DNA from: Lachnospiraceae bacterium | Lineage (GTDB): Bacteria > Bacillota > Clostridia > Lachnospirales > Lachnospiraceae | Direction of reading: 5' to 3' | Length of the DNA: 64,000 nt | NCBI GenBank assembly: GCA_029012365.1 | Contig: JAQXLY010000044.1 | Location: 1-64,000 of the forward strand | Shown here: piece by piece, positions 1-7,904 of the stretch | Position numbering within the stretch: the stretch's first letter is position 1 | Layout of the letters: each line of letters begins with the position of its first letter | Notes under the pieces: model-generated | Databases searched by the model: none | Seen by the model: only the letters and a program-made list of their open reading frames with translations | Told to the model about the DNA's origin: nothing | Made by a program: the position numbers and the translations under genes

Positions 1-73
1 TGACCCGGGAAAAATAGCGATATATCATCTCCTCTTTTTGATGGAGTCGGATAGAAATACCAGTAAAACTACA

Positions 74-102
74 TTGACATAATTGCTAATAAAAGGTACA
101 TT
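74..102 (+). promoter_or_regulatory. Sigma-A type promoter for the permease gene
   Basis: TTGACA at 74-79 and TACATT at 97-102 are separated by exactly 17 bases. The start codon of the permease lies about 35 bases downstream of the expected transcription start. The rest of 1-141 shows no gene. Confidence 0.6.
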
Positions 103-141
103 CTAAGAATTGGTATTAATATTTTTACTACGGAGGAAAGA

Positions 142-1464
142 ATGCAAGAGAAAAAGTACGGATTGTTAACGGCCATTACAATGATCACCGGTATTGTAAT
201 TGGTTCAGGAATATTCTTTAAATCAGATGATGTTTTACGCTATACAAATGGAAATATGTTTCTTGGAATCATAGTATTTGCTGTTGCTGCGATTGCAATC
301 GTATTCGGTTCATTAACAATTGCACAGCTGGCATCCAGAACAGATGCTCCAGGTGGCATTGTCGGATATATGGAGAGCTTTGTTAACCGTAAGGTAGCAG
401 GAGCAGCCGGATGGTTTCAGATGTTTTTATATTTTGCACCGATCATTGGTGTTGTTGCGTGGGTCACAGGTCTTTATATGTGTCAGCTATTTCAAATTGA
501 GTCTACAATTAAGAATAGTAGTCTTATTGCGGCAATCATGTTAGCATTAGTTTTTGGGGCAAATGCCTTGTCAGCGGCACTTGGTGGTTTTATTCAGAAC
601 GCTGCGATGATCATAAAGTTGATTCCACTAATCATCTTTGCAATTGCAGGTATTCTCTTTGGAAAGCCAATGGAGATTGCTCAGAATGATTTTAGTACAC
701 TAAGTCAGACAGTGAGTTCATCTCACTGGGTTGCAGCTTTTGCGCCGATTGCCTTTTCCTATGATGGGTGGTCTGTTGCAACGACAATCTGTCATGAGAT
801 AAAAAATAGTAAAAAGAATCTTCCATTAGCTATGATTATTGCTCCCATCACTGTATTAGCATGTTATTTGCTTTACTTTGTTGGTATTACATCATTGGTC
901 GGAGTTGAAACAGTGTTAAAACAGGGTAATGATTCCGTATACACTGCTGCAAGTCAGATTTTTGGAGGAATCGGAGCTAAGTTAATACTTATCTTTGTTA
1001 TCATCTCTGTTCTTGGTACATTAAACGGATTAGTTTTAGCGTTCATTCAACTTCCATATTCCTTAGCAATTCGCAATATGGTTCCATGTTCCAAGTTACT
1101 TACGAAGCAATCAAAGCATTTTGGACATATGCCAGTTTATTCAGCGCTACTTGCATTTGGACTCTGTTTATTCTGGTTAATCATAAACTATTTTACTCAA
1201 GAAAACGGTATGGTGGGAGACGTTTCTGAAGTTCCAGTATGTTTAAGCTACCTATTGTTTAGTGTATTGTACATCATGGTTATGAAACTTAGAAAACAAG
1301 GTGAAATCAAGAGTAATATGATGGGATACGTAGTACCAAGTCTTGCAATCTTAGGTTCTGTTACTATTGTGGGAGGAACGATCACGCATCCGTCATTTAT
1401 GTTTTTTGTTATTATTAGTGTTATTGTTAGCACTACTGGATACTGGTATAGTGCACGTAATTAA
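142..1464 (+). CDS. APC-family amino-acid permease (SteT/LAT-like)
   Basis: A 440-residue integral membrane protein with about 12 hydrophobic segments and short loops. The first helix carries the glycine-rich stretch TGIVIGSGIFF, the unwound substrate-binding helix 1 of the amino acid-polyamine-organocation superfamily. The overall pattern resembles serine/threonine exchangers such as SteT and LAT-type antiporters, so import or exchange of a neutral amino acid is the likely role; the substrate is inference. The ATG follows GGAGGAAAG at good spacing and a consensus promoter. The next gene starts 27 bases downstream and may be cotranscribed. Confidence 0.85.
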   Translation: MQEKKYGLLTAITMITGIVIGSGIFFKSDDVLRYTNGNMFLGIIVFAVAAIAIVFGSLTIAQLASRTDAPGGIVGYMESFVNRKVAGAAGWFQMFLYFAPIIGVVAWVTGLYMCQLFQIESTIKNSSLIAAIMLALVFGANALSAALGGFIQNAAMIIKLIPLIIFAIAGILFGKPMEIAQNDFSTLSQTVSSSHWVAAFAPIAFSYDGWSVATTICHEIKNSKKNLPLAMIIAPITVLACYLLYFVGITSLVGVETVLKQGNDSVYTAASQIFGGIGAKLILIFVIISVLGTLNGLVLAFIQLPYSLAIRNMVPCSKLLTKQSKHFGHMPVYSALLAFGLCLFWLIINYFTQENGMVGDVSEVPVCLSYLLFSVLYIMVMKLRKQGEIKSNMMGYVVPSLAILGSVTIVGGTITHPSFMFFVIISVIVSTTGYWYSARN

Positions 1465-1491
1465 AAAAAGGTTAGTAAGAGGGAGTAGATC

Positions 1492-1815
1492 ATGGAAAAC
1501 AAGAGTACATTTCAAAGAATATATGAAGTGGTAAAGGAAATTCCTTATGGAACGGTAGCATCCTATGGTCAGGTTGCAGGATTAGCAGGTAATCGTAAAC
1601 TCGCGAAAGTAGTAGGTTATGCATTACATGTGAATCCAGATCCAGATAATATTCCTTGCTACCGTGTGGTTAATGTAAAAGGAGAAGTTTCCAAGGCGTT
1701 CGCTTTTGGGGGAGAAAATCGTCAAAGAGAACTACTTGAAAGCGAAGGTGTTAAGTTCCTTGAAAATGGCTGTGTTGATATGACGAATTATCGTTGGAGC
1801 AAGCAGTCATTCTAG
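1492..1815 (+). CDS. MGMT-family DNA-binding protein (alkyltransferase-like)
   Basis: A 107-residue protein matching only the C-terminal DNA-binding and active-site domain of O6-alkylguanine-DNA alkyltransferases (Ogt/MGMT). The family's helix-turn-helix region and the arginine-finger region (YGQVAGLAG) are present. The catalytic motif PCHRV appears here as IPCYRVV: the acceptor cysteine is kept but the histidine is tyrosine. True alkyltransferases use that His to activate the Cys, and alkyltransferase-like (ATL) proteins replace the Cys instead. The protein may therefore be a weak alkyltransferase or a lesion sensor. It lies 27 bases after the permease, and the start has GAGGGAG upstream. 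Confidence 0.8.
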   Translation: MENKSTFQRIYEVVKEIPYGTVASYGQVAGLAGNRKLAKVVGYALHVNPDPDNIPCYRVVNVKGEVSKAFAFGGENRQRELLESEGVKFLENGCVDMTNYRWSKQSF

Positions 1816-1879
1816 GATGTTTGGAATTGTTTCTATACTTTCGGCATATAATTAATAATAAATGCTGAAGGTAGTTTCC

Positions 1880-2884
1880 ATGAAAAAAAAAATACTATCA
1901 ATTGACGGCGGAGGAATGCGAGGTATTGTCTCCGCCGTTTTATTACAGAGTTTAGAGGAAAAACTCTGTGAGTATAGTCAAAATCCAAAGGCAAGAATCG
2001 GAGATTATTTTGATCTAGTAGCTGGTACAAGTACAGGGTCAATTTTAACGGTTCTATATTTATATCCGAATGAACGTGGTGAATCAAAATATTCGGCAAA
2101 AGAGGTTATTCAGGCATATATTGACTATGGCAGCTATATTTTTCGTCGACAGTGGACATATCCATTCTGGGGAGCCAAATATACAAACAAGTATTTCGAA
2201 GAGATGTTAAAGAGTTACTTTGGTGACAGTACATTAGGAGATTTAAGAAAGCCTTGTTTATTGACTTCTTATGACATTACGAAAAGGAGTGCGGTATTTT
2301 TTAATTCAGTTTCTGGCAGGATTAATGATCATCGTAACTATATGTTACGGGATGCGATTCTTTCTTCGACTGCTGCACCGACATATTTTCCACCAACTTG
2401 CCAGAAAGGTCAATATAGTTGTTATGGTTGTTTGATTGATGGTGGAGTCGTTGCCAATAATCCTTCGATGTGTGCGCTGATAGAAGCTTTAAAACTCCCT
2501 GAATGTGAACGGACTGCAGATATCATAACAGTTTCCGTTGGTAATGTAAAAAATACAAAATCATACTCTTACAAAAGAGCAAAACTGTGGGGACTTCTTA
2601 ACTGGGCGATCCCGATGTTTGATATTCTAATGGATGGTAGTGAGCAGACAGTGGATTATCAGCTTAGACGCGTGTATAAATCAATTGGTGAGCCGCAGAA
2701 CTATATTAGAATGCAGTTAAAAACTGAAAGTAACATACCAAAGATGGATGCTTACTCGCAAGAAGCAATCGATACATTTTTAGGATTTGGGTATCGTCTT
2801 GCAGAAAAAGAGAAGTCTACGATTGATTCTTTAGCTAAGATGTTGGTTAATCAGTCAACTGGACTACAAAGAGCAATTAAATGA
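1880..2884 (+). CDS. Patatin-like phospholipase
   Basis: A 334-residue serine lipase-like protein of the patatin family, expected to hydrolyse acyl esters of phospholipids. The N-terminus carries the oxyanion-hole motif DGGGMRGI. It is followed by the nucleophile elbow GTSTGS (G-x-S-x-G), and the second catalytic residue lies in DGGVVANNP, completing the Ser-Asp dyad. There is no signal peptide, so it is cytosolic. I prefer the ATG at 1880 to an in-frame ATG at 1862, because GAAGG at 1867-1871 sits at proper spacing to 1880. It stands alone and is followed by a terminator. A patatin can be a phage-defence effector, but no partner cyclase is nearby. Confidence 0.85.
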   Translation: MKKKILSIDGGGMRGIVSAVLLQSLEEKLCEYSQNPKARIGDYFDLVAGTSTGSILTVLYLYPNERGESKYSAKEVIQAYIDYGSYIFRRQWTYPFWGAKYTNKYFEEMLKSYFGDSTLGDLRKPCLLTSYDITKRSAVFFNSVSGRINDHRNYMLRDAILSSTAAPTYFPPTCQKGQYSCYGCLIDGGVVANNPSMCALIEALKLPECERTADIITVSVGNVKNTKSYSYKRAKLWGLLNWAIPMFDILMDGSEQTVDYQLRRVYKSIGEPQNYIRMQLKTESNIPKMDAYSQEAIDTFLGFGYRLAEKEKSTIDSLAKMLVNQSTGLQRAIK

Positions 2885-2885
2885 A

Positions 2886-2931
2886 TGAGAGGAGCTGTTG
2901 CTTTTTTGGTGACAGCTTCTCTTATTTTTAG
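2886..2931 (+). terminator. Intrinsic terminator after patatin gene
   Basis: AGCTGT and ACAGCT pair across a T-rich loop. The flanking GAGAGG/CTTCTC extends the stem, and CTTATTTTTAG follows. It ends the patatin transcript before the mazG promoter region. Confidence 0.6.
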
Positions 2932-2996
2932 AGTACTTGACAAGTGGGAACGGGTATATAATAATTTAGCTAGCATGTGAATAAGGAGGGACTTTT

Positions 2997-3686
2997 GTGG
3001 ATAAAAAATATAATTTTGACGATTTTTGTGGAATTATAGAGCAGTTGCGAAGTGAAAATGGATGTCCTTGGGATAAAGCACAGACACATTCTAGTTTAAA
3101 ACAGTGTATGATTGAAGAGGCATATGAGGTGCTGCAAGGCATTGATGAATATGAGGAAAGCAAGAATTTTGATAACCTTAGAGAAGAACTTGGAGATGTA
3201 CTTTTGCAAGTCGTTATGCACAGTGTTATCGCAAAAGAAGAAGGATTATTCACAATCGATGACGTAATTGATGAAGTTGCGGCAAAGATGGTACGTCGTC
3301 ATCCGCATGTCTTTGGCAATCACCTGATCTCGGAGAAGGAAGAAATTCATAAGAATTGGGAAGAAATTAAGAAGGAAGAAAAGAAATCTAAGAACCAAAA
3401 TGATGGTATTTCTAGTATTCCGCTTGCATTTCCTGCACTGATTCGAGCCCAAAAAGTAGTCAAGAAATGTGAAAAACTAAAAATTGAAAAAGAGATTTTG
3501 TTTCAGGAGGAATTGTTTCCTGAAAAATTGGCAATTATACTTGATGATAAAAAATGTGAGGATAATAAAAAAGAGGCATTGGGATCACTTTTATTCGAGT
3601 TATGTAAACTTGCACAGATACAGCATTTTAACGCAGAAGAATGCCTTTCTGAGTGTGTAAAACAGTACATTCGGACAAAAGAGTAA
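2997..3686 (+). CDS. mazG: MazG family nucleoside triphosphate pyrophosphohydrolase
   Basis: A 229-residue all-alpha NTP pyrophosphohydrolase that hydrolyses NTPs or dNTPs to NMP and PPi, a housecleaning role. The N-terminal half has the MazG signature: the CPWDKAQTH stretch, then EEAYE and EELGDVLLQ, which supply the metal-binding acidic residues. The C-terminal half is Lys/Glu-rich and less conserved. The start is GTG at 2997 with AAGGAGGGAC upstream; no ATG fits the SD better. A TTGACA at 2937-2942 with AT-rich -10-like sequence precedes it. In Bacillus the mazG homologue (yabN) opens the same yabO-yabP-yabQ-divIC run found downstream here. Confidence 0.9.
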   Translation: MDKKYNFDDFCGIIEQLRSENGCPWDKAQTHSSLKQCMIEEAYEVLQGIDEYEESKNFDNLREELGDVLLQVVMHSVIAKEEGLFTIDDVIDEVAAKMVRRHPHVFGNHLISEKEEIHKNWEEIKKEEKKSKNQNDGISSIPLAFPALIRAQKVVKKCEKLKIEKEILFQEELFPEKLAIILDDKKCEDNKKEALGSLLFELCKLAQIQHFNAEECLSECVKQYIRTKE

Positions 3687-3756
3687 AAGATATGAAAAAA
3701 AAGGGCTTAAAACTACAAAAAACCCTGTTGTTTTGGAAATAAATGCAGAAAATTCC

Positions 3757-3785
3757 TTGACAAATGCACCTAATAAGTTTATAAA
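3757..3785 (+). promoter_or_regulatory. Strong sigma-A promoter of the HU gene
   Basis: TTGACA (3757-3762) and TATAAA (3780-3785) are spaced by 17 bases. Transcription would start near 3792, giving a leader of about 135 bases before the HU start codon. The rest of 3687-3928 has no gene. Confidence 0.75.
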
Positions 3786-3928
3786 TAGAATGAAGGTGAT
3801 TTTAGAGGAAATAAGCATAAAACTAGTCACCTGATTGCCCGTGAGAAGATGTTTCATATGGGATGTGTGAATAATCGAATATGATTATTAGAAAACAATT
3901 TATAATACCTTAGAGGAGGAGTTTATCC

Positions 3929-4204
3929 ATGAACAAAGCAGAATTAGTTGCAGCAATCGCAGAAAAGACAGAGTTATCCAAAAAGGATTCCGAGAAAGCT
4001 TTAAAAGCATTCATCGATGTTGTTACTGAAGAATTAACTAAAGGTGAAAAAGTTCAGTTAGTTGGTTTTGGTACATTCGAAGTATCTGCAAGACCTGCAA
4101 GAACTGGTAGAAACCCACAGACTAAAGAAACTATCAAGATTGCAGCTTCCAAAGCACCTAAATTCAAAGCTGGTAAAGCTTTAAAGGATGTTATCAATAA
4201 GTAA
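3929..4204 (+). CDS. hup: DNA-binding protein HU
   Basis: A 91-residue histone-like protein with the full HU fold. An N-terminal helical dimerisation domain starts [19 protein letters not shown]. The conserved turn GFGTFEV is followed by the DNA-binding arm with ARTGRNPQT at its tip, and it ends in a Lys-rich helix. It bends and compacts chromosomal DNA as a homodimer. The start is preceded by GAGGAG. It has its own strong promoter and a near-perfect terminator, so it is a highly expressed monocistronic gene inserted between mazG and rqcP, as in many Clostridia. Confidence 0.97.
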   Translation: MNKAELVAAIAEKTELSKKDSEKALKAFIDVVTEELTKGEKVQLVGFGTFEVSARPARTGRNPQTKETIKIAASKAPKFKAGKALKDVINK

Positions 4205-4240
4205 TTAGTGAAAAGTCGTTCTAGGTAAACATATGAACTT

Positions 4241-4277
4241 AAGGCTGTTTTGAAGGAATCTTCAAAACAGCCTTTTT
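4241..4277 (+). terminator. Intrinsic terminator after HU gene
   Basis: A perfect 15-bp stem (4241-4255 with 4260-4274) around a GAAT loop, running into five Ts. Confidence 0.92.
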
Positions 4278-4316
4278 CATATCATGATGCGATACATGAA
4301 AGTGTGAGGTAAGAAT

Positions 4317-4556
4317 ATGAGACTAGATAAGTATTTAAAGGTATCTCGCTTGATTAAGCGTAGAACCGTAGCTAATGATGCATGTGATGCAGGCAGAGTT
4401 ATGATCAATGACAAACCAGCAAAAGCCTCCACCAATGTAAAGGTTGGTGATATCATTGAAATTGGTTTTGGTGGCAAGGCAGTACGAGTAGAAGTAATTA
4501 GTATTGCGGATACGACCAAGAAGGATGAGGCGAAAGAATTATTTAGATATTTATAG
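4317..4556 (+). CDS. rqcP: S4-domain RNA-binding protein RqcP (YabO)
   Basis: A 79-residue protein consisting of a single S4 RNA-binding domain (MRLDKYLKVSRLIKRRTVAND, then GRVMINDKPAKAS). In Bacillus, RqcP/YabO binds the stalled 50S subunit with peptidyl-tRNA and works with RqcH to add alanine tails in ribosome-associated quality control. Position directly before yabP-yabQ-divIC identifies it as the YabO orthologue rather than the related Hsp15 (HslR). The start ATG has GAGGTAAG upstream. It is the first gene of a run with yabP, yabQ and divIC. Confidence 0.88.
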   Translation: MRLDKYLKVSRLIKRRTVANDACDAGRVMINDKPAKASTNVKVGDIIEIGFGGKAVRVEVISIADTTKKDEAKELFRYL

Positions 4557-4658
4557 ATTGTAAACTCTTGTATGAATTGTACGTACAATAATGCATGAAA
4601 CAAAAATTCCGCGCATATACATAATAGCGATAAGGATGTATAAAAGCGAGGAAAGTGC

Positions 4659-4955
4659 ATGGAGGACTATAGGCAGGATAATAAGCAGATCAAAAGGCAT
4701 CAACTCAGTTTAAACGATCGTAAAGAAGCTAAAATTAGTGGCGTTCGGGATGTTCGCTCGTTTGATGATCATGAGATTATCTTAGAGACCGATATGGGGG
4801 TTTTAATGATCCGTGGTTCTGATCTGCATATGGGAAGGTTAACTCTAGAAAAAGGGGAAGTTGATATCACTGGTAGAGTAGATAGCTTTATATATTCGGA
4901 ATTAAAGGGCTACACTAAATCGGGAGAATCTTTTATGAAGCGTTTATTCAAGTAG
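4659..4955 (+). CDS. yabP: Sporulation protein YabP
   Basis: A 98-residue YabP-family protein without membrane segments. It shows the family's beta-rich core with the motif ETDMGVLMIRGSDLHM and the ending GRVDSFIYSE. In Bacillus yabP and yabQ are expressed in the mother cell and needed for normal spore cortex; its molecular activity is unknown. The ATG follows GAGGAAAG. yabQ starts 12 bases downstream, so they are cotranscribed. Its presence marks the source of this block as an endospore former. Confidence 0.9.
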   Translation: MEDYRQDNKQIKRHQLSLNDRKEAKISGVRDVRSFDDHEIILETDMGVLMIRGSDLHMGRLTLEKGEVDITGRVDSFIYSELKGYTKSGESFMKRLFK

Positions 4956-4967
4956 TGGAGGAAGATT

Positions 4968-5612
4968 ATGAATGAATTTATCCTTGCTGAGGTCAATTTC
5001 TTTCTAGCATCATTCCTTTGGGGAGTACTTCTGTTTCTTGCATATGATCAATTCGTAATATTACGAAAAATCATACATCATGCGAAACCTATGATAGCAA
5101 TAGAGGATATCGGTTTTTGGATTACAGCCGGTATCCTTATCTTTCGTATGATGTATCAGATGAATGATGGTGTAATTCGGTATTACGCAGTCATTTCACT
5201 GATTCTTGGAATGAAACTGTATCAGATCCTTTTTAGTAGGATGATTGTTAAGGCAGGAAGTAGTGTTGGTTTATGGATTAAGAAGCAGATTAGGCGTTTT
5301 TTACATTTTATTGCGAGCCCATTACGTTTATTAATCAAACAAGTAAAGAGATTTTTACACTTTATTGGGCGTATTATCAAAAAACGTCTAATGATTATAT
5401 GGAATTTTATCACAAATAGATTGAAATTACGAATGAAAAAGTATAAAATAGAAAGAAGAAAGAGATTACAAGAAAAACTCGAGGGACAGCTCAAGGAACA
5501 AGTGGAGCCATTAGTAAGACGAGGTGTTCTTGAACTTGTTTCAGAACCTATTGGAAAAGGTGAGATAAATGAAAAAGAGAAAATTCAAGAAAAAAAGAAG
5601 AAACGGGCTTAA
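4968..5612 (+). CDS. yabQ: Spore cortex biosynthesis protein YabQ
   Basis: A 214-residue membrane protein of the YabQ family, required for cortex assembly in Bacillus. The first ~90 residues contain three to four hydrophobic helices, starting with LAEVNFFLASFLWGVLLFLA. They are followed by a long, strongly basic, probably coiled cytosolic tail rich in Lys/Arg/Glu. The SD is GGAGGAAG. The 3' end overlaps divIC by 44 bases, which suggests translational coupling. Confidence 0.88.
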   Translation: MNEFILAEVNFFLASFLWGVLLFLAYDQFVILRKIIHHAKPMIAIEDIGFWITAGILIFRMMYQMNDGVIRYYAVISLILGMKLYQILFSRMIVKAGSSVGLWIKKQIRRFLHFIASPLRLLIKQVKRFLHFIGRIIKKRLMIIWNFITNRLKLRMKKYKIERRKRLQEKLEGQLKEQVEPLVRRGVLELVSEPIGKGEINEKEKIQEKKKKRA

Positions 5613-5865
5613 ATGGATTGCTGTCATGGTAATGATTATTTGTGGTGTCGTTTTATATAAAACCAAGGATCTTAACGCTGCAGTGGCTCAGAAGAGTGAA
5701 AAAATTGAAAAGCTAAAAGACCAGGTTGAAGTACAGAATGATCGTACTAAGGAACTGGAAGAGAAAAAAGCATTTCAGGGTACTAAACGATATATTGAAG
5801 AATTAGCTAGAACAAAACTTGGTTTGTGTTATCCGGATGAATATATTATTAAAGAGGCTCCGTAA
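5569..5865 (+). CDS. divIC: Septum formation initiator (DivIC/FtsB family)
   Basis: A 98-residue bitopic membrane protein. The basic N-terminus (MKKRKFKKKRR) precedes one transmembrane helix (WIAVMVMIICGVVLYK). A heptad-patterned coiled coil follows (KSEKIEKLKDQVEVQNDRTK), and the end is the conserved FtsB/DivIC block YIEELARTKLGLCYPDEYI. It joins FtsL and DivIB in the division septum and the sporulation septum. It starts inside the end of yabQ, as expected in this conserved cluster. About 90 bases separate its stop from the tRNA promoter. Confidence 0.9.
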   Translation: MKKRKFKKKRRNGLKWIAVMVMIICGVVLYKTKDLNAAVAQKSEKIEKLKDQVEVQNDRTKELEEKKAFQGTKRYIEELARTKLGLCYPDEYIIKEAP

Positions 5866-5956
5866 TTAAAAGGCAGTTTTTATAGGTTGAAAACAAATAT
5901 TAAATTCATTAATTGGATATAATATATAATAAATTAAAAAAATTATTTTTTTCTAG

Positions 5957-5985
5957 TTGACAACTGACTTAAAACACGTTATAAT
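5957..5985 (+). promoter_or_regulatory. Consensus promoter of tRNA-Met
   Basis: Perfect TTGACA (5957-5962) and TATAAT (5980-5985) with 17-base spacing, 15 bases upstream of the tRNA. Confidence 0.9.
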
Positions 5986-6000
5986 TTGCTTTGTCACTTT

Positions 6001-6074
6001 GGCGAAATAGCTCAGTTGGCTAGAGCACACGGTTCATACCCGTGGTGTCGTGGGTTCAAATCCCTCTTTCGCTA
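6001..6074 (+). tRNA. tRNA-Met (CAT), elongator type
   Basis: A 74-base cloverleaf. The acceptor stem GGCGAAA/TTTCGCT has the G1-U72 pair also found in Bacillus elongator tRNA-Met, and the anticodon loop is TTCATAC. It lacks initiator features. The TTCATAC loop favours Met over the lysidine-modified Ile tRNA, which matters because tilS is close by. CCA is not encoded. It sits between divIC and spoIIE, as in Bacillus. Confidence 0.93.
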
Positions 6075-6080
6075 CGATTG

Positions 6081-6113
6081 AAAGGCACTCAGAATTTTCT
6101 GGGTGCCTTTTTC
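6081..6113 (+). terminator. Intrinsic terminator after tRNA-Met
   Basis: AAAGGCACTCAGAA pairs with TTCTGGGTGCCTTT, followed by more Ts. It insulates the tRNA from spoIIE. Confidence 0.88.
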
Positions 6114-6147
6114 TGGTGTCATAAATTTTTCTGAATTGATTGCTAAA

Positions 6148-6181
6148 TATGACAAACATTGCAAAATTCATCCTTTATAAT
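6148..6181 (+). promoter_or_regulatory. Spo0A-type spoIIE promoter with 21-bp spacer
   Basis: TATGACAAA at 6148-6156 matches the reverse form of the Spo0A box in 8 of 9 positions. It overlaps a -35-like ATGACA (6149-6154). The perfect -10 TATAAT lies at 6176-6181, giving a 21-base spacer. Bacillus spoIIE and spoIIG promoters are known for such over-long spacers activated by Spo0A~P. The site lies about 60 bases upstream of the chosen spoIIE start. Confidence 0.7.
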
Positions 6182-6239
6182 ATTTTATTACAGAAATAAA
6201 GTAATATTGGACCAAATCGATGGAAGGATGGGACAAGCA

Positions 6240-7826
6240 ATGCAGAAAGAAAGAAAATATTTATTACCTTTAGCTGGAGTTGGAGTAGCACTAATTACTT
6301 TTTTTAGCGTAAATCCTAAAATGGTGACGCAATATCTTGTTTTAGCAACGATTTTATTAATTGTAATCGGATTTACAGCCGTGATCATTGCCTTTTTACA
6401 GGGGAGAGGAAGCGTAAATAATGGAGAAGAGTATGTAAAGAGGGAGTTACAGAATACTGCCAAAAAGAAGTTAGAGGGAATTGCTCATTCTTTTACGAAA
6501 CTTGCGACAAGTTTTGATTATTTATCCGATCAGAAAGTTTCTTTGGATCATGATGATTTAGGAGCTGTACTAGATGATGTATCCGATAATCTTTGTCGTA
6601 GTTGTAAACGTTGTTCCTATTGCTGGGAGAAGAAATTTAATGAAAGCTACGATTCGGTAAGTGCTTTATTAGAAGCGGCACTGGCTAATGGTGCAGTGAC
6701 AACGGATGATATGCCTGATGCTATGAAGGAATACTGTATTCAGATTCCTTTCTTTATTGAAGAGACCAATCGTAATTTAGCCGTAGCAAAGCTCAAGATG
6801 ACTTGGCATAATCGTATGGCAGAAAGTCGTGAAGCGGTGGCGGACCAGTTAAAAGAGATTGCACGTATTGTTGAAGATTTTTCAGGAAACTTATGTGATA
6901 CTGGTGAAATCATTGAGGTCAAGAGAAGAAAGGTAAATAGTAAATTAAAGCATCATAGAGTAAAGGCTCAGAGAATCTTGATGTTTGAACGGGAAAATAG
7001 AGGAATGGAAATACATATTACTGCAAAGTGTATGCGTGGCAGATGTATAACAACAAAAGAAACAGCTAATTTAATCGGACAAGCATTAGGAAAGCATCTG
7101 ACCCCGAGAGATGATTCGAGGAATGTAATCGGAAGAAAGTATGCAGATTATGTTTTTTGTGAGGATGCTAATTATAAGGTGCTTACAGGTGTAGCAAGGA
7201 CAAGCAAAGAAAAAGAGGAAGTGAACGGGGACAGTTTTTCTTTTCTTTATCCGGACAGCCAGGATGTTGTTATGATGCTTTCGGATGGTATGGGAACTGG
7301 CGAGAAAGCGTTTCGTGAAAGTGGAATGATCATTGAACTGTTAGAAGAGTTCTTGGAAGCAGGATTTCGTGAGGAACCAGCGATTCGGTTGATCAATTCC
7401 GTTCTTGTATTAAAGTCAGAACAGTCGATGTTTTCAACCGTTGATATTTGTCTATTAAATTTGTGTGCCGGAACTTGCGACTTTGTAAAAATTGGTGCAG
7501 CGACAACATTTATTAAGAGAGATCATTATGTAGAAACAATTCGTTCCAATTCCATGCCTGTTGGTATGTTAAATACGATGGAATATGTCAAGACTAGTAA
7601 GAAATTATATAATGGAGATTATGTCATTATGATATCGGACGGTGTGCTTGACTGTGTTCAGGAAGAGGATAAAGAAGGCTTTCTTCAGGATGTGATTATG
7701 CGCATTACATATAAGTCTCCGCAAGAAGTTGCTAATGCGATTTTACAGGCAGCATTAGGAAGCCATACCAGTGAACCGATGGATGATATGACGGTATTAG
7801 TAACTGGAATATGGAGGAAGTCTTAG
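6240..7826 (+). CDS. spoIIE: Stage II sporulation protein E (short form)
   Basis: A PP2C-type phosphatase that dephosphorylates the anti-anti-sigma factor SpoIIAA to activate sigma-F in the forespore. From 6240 it is 528 residues. Two transmembrane helices occupy residues ~6-50. A regulatory middle region with a cysteine cluster (CRSCKRCSYC) follows, then the phosphatase domain with metal-binding aspartates in NGDSFSF, LSDGMGTG, SDGVLD and MDDMTV. Bacillus SpoIIE is over 800 residues with ten helices, so the membrane domain here is much reduced. An upstream in-frame ATG at 6159 falls inside the promoter. The ATG at 6240 has GGAAGG upstream. Confidence 0.9.
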   Translation: MQKERKYLLPLAGVGVALITFFSVNPKMVTQYLVLATILLIVIGFTAVIIAFLQGRGSVNNGEEYVKRELQNTAKKKLEGIAHSFTKLATSFDYLSDQKVSLDHDDLGAVLDDVSDNLCRSCKRCSYCWEKKFNESYDSVSALLEAALANGAVTTDDMPDAMKEYCIQIPFFIEETNRNLAVAKLKMTWHNRMAESREAVADQLKEIARIVEDFSGNLCDTGEIIEVKRRKVNSKLKHHRVKAQRILMFERENRGMEIHITAKCMRGRCITTKETANLIGQALGKHLTPRDDSRNVIGRKYADYVFCEDANYKVLTGVARTSKEKEEVNGDSFSFLYPDSQDVVMMLSDGMGTGEKAFRESGMIIELLEEFLEAGFREEPAIRLINSVLVLKSEQSMFSTVDICLLNLCAGTCDFVKIGAATTFIKRDHYVETIRSNSMPVGMLNTMEYVKTSKKLYNGDYVIMISDGVLDCVQEEDKEGFLQDVIMRITYKSPQEVANAILQAALGSHTSEPMDDMTVLVTGIWRKS

Positions 7827-7904
7827 ACTTGAATTTTATATGTAGACGTTGTAGAATACATGTAAAAGTGGCATTACATTAAAGGAAGAGAAAGGCAGCA
7901 CCAC

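Noticed and set aside
1880-2884. Patatin gene as CapV-type anti-phage effector
   Set aside because: No cyclic-nucleotide synthase or other CBASS gene is nearby; mazG and an MGMT gene flank it.
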